A DNA stretch of 64,000 nt, taken from Nomia melanderi. Lineage: Eukaryota > Arthropoda > Insecta > Hymenoptera > Halictidae. Shown here piece after piece: positions 61,243 to 64,000 of this stretch. How positions within the stretch are numbered: the first letter of the stretch is position 1; every line of letters starts with the position of its first letter. The notes under the pieces were generated by a model. That model did no database searches. It saw nothing but the letters and a program-made list of their open reading frames with translations, and was not told the DNA's origin. The stretch is taken from the NCBI RefSeq assembly GCF_051020985.1, contig NC_135002.1, positions 3,720,001-3,784,000 on the forward strand, written 5' to 3'. Both the position numbers and the translations under genes were made by a program.

Positions 61243-61270
61243 TCACACACACACACACACGCGCGCGCAT
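61243..61270. repeat. (CA)n/(CG)n microsatellite
   Basis: ACACACACACACAC passes into GCGCGCGC. It is a short dinucleotide tract that opens frames locally. Confidence 0.9.
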
Positions 61271-62210
61271 ACACAAGTATTCCGTGTGTTCCACTCACCC
61301 CCGCGGTGCGTTTAAGGAACGAAAAATCAAGGAGGCGCTGGCGGCGAAGCCAGGAGTTTTAATATTTAGATTCAATTACGAAAAGAAAGAAGGCATCGTT
61401 ATGCGGCAAATTGTCGCAGCCTGCTGGACCGCGAAGAGGGGCGAGCTTTTACCCCCGTCGCGGGGGACGCCGGCGGCAGGAAAAAGTGCCCGGGGGTGGG
61501 ACGCGTTATATCGCGACGTAATGGACGCCTCGAGAGCGTTTTTCGGGTGCTTACTTCGCGAAAGTTATTGTTATTGGAGACACGAGAAACGGCCCGGTCT
61601 TTTCGGGGTGGCTTCCATTCTGCTAGGGGTGAGACCGTTCTTACCGCCCGCGTATTATTTAACAATTAAAAAACCGGCTCTCTGTCGCTCGCAGGTTTCC
61701 TTTGCACGAGGGTTCGGGAATTGGTTTTGGAATCTTTCGTTTGTGGATCGTGCGTTTTAGAATCTTGTTTCTTTACGGATGTTTCGGGAATTTCGATTTT
61801 CGAGGAATCTTTAGGGGATGAGATGTATCGTGATAATCGAGATTTTATTTTTCGCACGCTTCGTGTTTGAATTTCCGTTACTTTACTACGGTTTTAATCA
61901 TACATACTTTTATATTTCTGTATTTTTCAAATTCTCACGACTCTTCGAAGTTCGAGAACTTATTAACCAATATTACCCAGTTTTCTCCAACTATTAACCC
62001 TTTGCACTCCGAAGTTCTTCACTAGAAATATTTCAACATTTTCCGATGAGATGAAGACGATATTCTGTAAACCCAACTCAACGAGAAATTCACGCGAATC
62101 GACGGACGAAGCTGTTTTACGTGCATATTTCTCAAATTGATGCATTATACGAAGTGTAATATTAAATATCAAACTCATCACTGAGAGTCACCTGCCGAGT
62201 GCAAAGGGTT

Positions 62211-62954
62211 TGTTAGGACAACAAGGGGACAATTTTACGACACGGGAATTATTCTTAGAGACGGGATAGAAAAGGGATAGAAAAACCGCCCCTGAGGCCT
62301 ACCTTCGTATATCGAGAGGGAGGGAGTAGGCCCAGGATCAGTATAAAAACCCTTCAAACAGTCAGAAAAGAGTTCAGTTTGACAGTCAGTATAAGTATCA
62401 GTTCAGAATCAGTTCAGTCAAAATCAGTACCAGATCAGTTCAGAGTCAGAAGTAGTTGAGAATCAGCTCAGCTTCAATCAGAATCAGTTTAGAATCAAGT
62501 CAGGATCAGTTGAGAATCAGCTCAGCTATCAGTCAATCAGTCATTTAGTCCCAACATTGGGTGAGAATCAGTTGAGAATCAGCTCAGCTTCGATCAGACT
62601 CAGTTGAGAATCAGCTCAGCTATCGGTCAATCAGTCATTTAGTCCCAACATTGGGTGAGAATCAGTTGAGAATCAGCTCAGCTTCGATCAGACTCAGTTA
62701 AGAATCAGCTCAGCTATCAGTCAATCAGTCATTTAGTCCCAACATTGGGTGAGAATCAGTTGAGAATCAGCTCAGCTGTCAGTCAATCAGTCATTTAGCC
62801 CCAACATTGGGTGAGAATCAGTTCAGCTTCGATCAGACTCAGTTAAGAATCAGCTCAGCTATCAGTCAATCAGTCATTTAGTCCCGACATTGGGTGGTCC
62901 TTCGAAAAACTCAGCAACACTCAAAAGTGCTCGCGACGATCGGAGTACTTCACA
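62211..62954 (+). mobile_element. Solo LTR of an LTR retrotransposon, 744 bp
   Basis: It begins TGTTAGGACAAC and ends ACTTCACA (TGT..ACA, the usual LTR tips), flanked by the perfect 5-bp target duplication GGGTT (62206-62210 and 62955-62959). TATAAAA at 62342-62348 is followed 34 bp on by TCAGTT, a TATA plus arthropod-type initiator at normal spacing, so transcription would run on the + strand. No gag or pol sequence lies next to it, so it is a solo LTR left by LTR-LTR recombination. A 5-bp duplication fits BEL/Pao, Copia or some Gypsy elements; the family cannot be set. No AATAAA was seen inside. Confidence 0.82.
62375..62895 (+). repeat. CAGTT/ATCAG-rich tandem repeats inside the LTR
   Basis: The interior is made of short units such as GAATCAGTTGA and GAATCAGCTCAG arranged in larger repeats. 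The marker TCATTTAG..CCAACATTGGGTG occurs at 62541, 62635, 62729 and 62791, with a variant at 62874 (spacings 94, 94, 62, 83). The shorter spacings look like internal losses of a sub-block. Confidence 0.9.
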
Positions 62955-62997
62955 GGGTTAAAGTAGCCCGAACATCCGAAAACGTCGAACCACCCTG

Positions 62998-63004
62998 TAT
63001 AAAA
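62998..63004 (+). promoter_or_regulatory. Isolated TATAAAA box
   Basis: TATAAAA lies 44 bp beyond the solo LTR and just before a GC-rich block with (GT)n at 63041-63050. No clear TCAGT initiator is at the expected distance and no gene start is recognised downstream, so this may be chance. Confidence 0.2.
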
Positions 63005-63480
63005 TCCCCGCGAGCATCGGCCGCTCGTCCGTGTGCCGCGGTGTGTGTGTGTCGACTGTAAATGCGCCCTCCTCCGCTCGCCCTCCGCCGCCGAGTCTGA
63101 GTAGAAGGGAGGTGGAGGTTGACCCCACTCCGAAAATGCTCAACGGCGTCGTTGGTGTCGCCCCACCATCCTCCGTCTCCGTCCCTCTCGCCACCTCTCG
63201 CTCCCTCCTCCCCGCCGACGCGTCGAAGCAACCCGCCGGCCGCCCCCCGCCGCCGCAGCGGAACGGCGGAGGCTCATGGGCTATTTTCAAGCGCGGGAAA
63301 TAAAGCGCAGACCGCATTTTTAGCCTAACGGCCGACGGTCAGCTCGTTTTCGCCTTTCCTTCGCGCGGGGAATGAGCGCCGGGGCTGTTAAAGGGGACCT
63401 CGTATCTCCCCCCCCCCCTCTACGCCGCTTCTCCGAGAGGGTTAATTGGGGTTGCGTAATTGAGCAGATGCGATTAGGGC
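63000..63480. other. GC-rich block with poly-C tract
   Basis: CCGCCG, CTCCC and a run of ten C's at about 63408-63417 dominate. Open frames on both strands are Pro/Ser/Arg- or Gly/Arg-rich and unsupported. The final 500 bp to the window edge are AT-richer with nothing recognised. Confidence 0.5.
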
Positions 63481-64000
63481 GCGGTTTCTTTTCCCGAGAG
63501 GATTTTGATTTCTCGCGCGCCGCTCTCCACGGCGATTAGGCGCTCTTAATGAACTTTGCTGTATTTCTCGCGGTGTTCAGATGCTTTAGATAGGGGTTGT
63601 TGGAGTGGAATTTTTCATTTCGATTTCGAGGTTAGAGTTTCGATGTTGAATTTCCTGTTTTATATAGAGAGTGAGTTTCTTGGTGTTGATTAATTGTAAT
63701 CACTGTACTCGGTATTTATATTCACGTTCGAGAGAAATATTGGGGCAGCAGGCTGAAATCTTTCCCCAAATACTGTTTAATAGTTAGTGACAATATAGAC
63801 GTAAGACTCGAAGATGTTCTAATGAGAATGGAAGGTTGATAGCGAATCGTTAATTCGATTGACGAAGGAGCAACGTGACAAATCGAATAATAGAACAGCT
63901 CGGTGAAATCCGGACCACCCGGTATGCACGATCGCGCGTACGTTAGCTAAATTCATTCGCGGGCAGAACGACCGTAATACGTAATTTCGGTGCACGCGAA

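Larger units (their letters stand above)
61994..62961 (+). mobile_element. Family A MITE interrupted by a solo LTR
   Basis: The left tip is TTAACCCTTTGCACTCCG at 61994. The body runs to the right tip CCGAGTGCAAAGGGTT, which breaks off at 62210. After the LTR and the duplicated GGGTT it finishes with TTAA at 62958-62961. Joining the two sides without one GGGTT copy gives a normal family A element of about 219 bp. Confidence 0.88.
38525..64000 (+). other. NFI intron 2, 5' part (over 25 kb), repeat-rich
   Basis: The intron starts at GTGAGT after NFI exon 2 and has no matching end in the window. I recognised no coding exon of NFI or of another gene on either strand. Most of the window's MITEs, the solo LTR and several tandem repeats lie here. 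Unannotated parts between those features are either AT-rich unique DNA or GC/CpG-rich blocks (about 41520-42240, 44380-45140, 48240-49130, 51430-52080, 54240-54790, 55440-55900, 57060-57620, 60900-61740, 63000-63480) with compositional open frames only. Confidence 0.6.

Noticed and set aside
61230..61760. Plus-strand open frame of 176 codons
   Set aside because: It begins in a CA microsatellite and runs through GC-rich DNA. No family resemblance was found, though it looks slightly more protein-like than the others, so transcript data would settle it.
61994..62961. Reading the whole interval as one long repeat element
   Set aside because: The perfect GGGTT duplication and TGT..ACA tips show a separate LTR insertion inside a MITE.
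1..64000. CRISPR arrays, bacterial operons, ribosome binding sites, tRNA or rRNA genes
   Set aside because: Tandem repeats present are minisatellites without unique spacers. No tRNA-like A/B boxes with a foldable cloverleaf and no rRNA sequence were recognised. All supported genes are spliced eukaryotic genes.

Overview
The window is animal nuclear DNA. It is most likely from an insect, probably a hymenopteran such as a bee, wasp or ant. Four reasons support this: introns of 60-100 bp with GT..AG ends inside compact genes, next to introns of more than 10 kb in a developmental regulator; an uneven base composition, with very CpG-rich non-coding DNA beside CpG-poor housekeeping genes; arthropod-type TATA plus TCAGT initiator signals; and many short TTAA-flanked inverted-repeat elements. 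The species assignment is an inference. No bacterial, plasmid or phage feature was seen.

Layout. Positions 1-6535 are non-coding, with decayed MITEs near the left end and a GC/CpG-rich stretch. Positions 6536-18720 are a compact cluster of three complete genes. The first is a USF3-like giant bHLH protein (+, 8 coding exons, 2320 codons). The second is the nucleoporin NUP42 (-, 5 exons, 632 codons), tail to tail with USF3. The third is the Arp2/3 subunit ARPC4 (+, 4 exons, 168 codons), head to head with NUP42 across 967 bp. Positions 18721-23100 are intergenic.

From about 23.2 kb to the right edge the window holds the 5' part of a Nuclear Factor I (NFI) gene on the + strand. It has a long GA-rich leader, a probable first coding exon of 27 codons ending at 25119, a 13.2-kb intron, and a certain coding exon at 38369-38524 carrying the start of the NFI DNA-binding domain. 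A second intron then runs more than 25 kb beyond the window. No later NFI exon was recognised.

NFI intron 2 holds most of the repeats. At least five families of short elements with TTAA-type ends are present, called here families A to G; these are local labels. Three cases of one element inside another can be read directly. The clearest is a 744-bp solo LTR (62211-62954) with a perfect 5-bp target duplication GGGTT, inserted in the right terminal repeat of a family A MITE. Tandem repeats with 10/48-, 41-, 103-, 169- and 235-bp periods are also present.

The three compact genes serve general functions: transcription, mRNA export and actin nucleation. NFI is a developmental transcription factor. 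No functional link between NFI and the cluster is visible apart from adjacency. No wholly new multi-gene system was found. The most unusual material is the nested transposon record, the subterminal palindromes of the MITEs, the LTR built from TCAGT-rich repeats, and the NFI 5' architecture.
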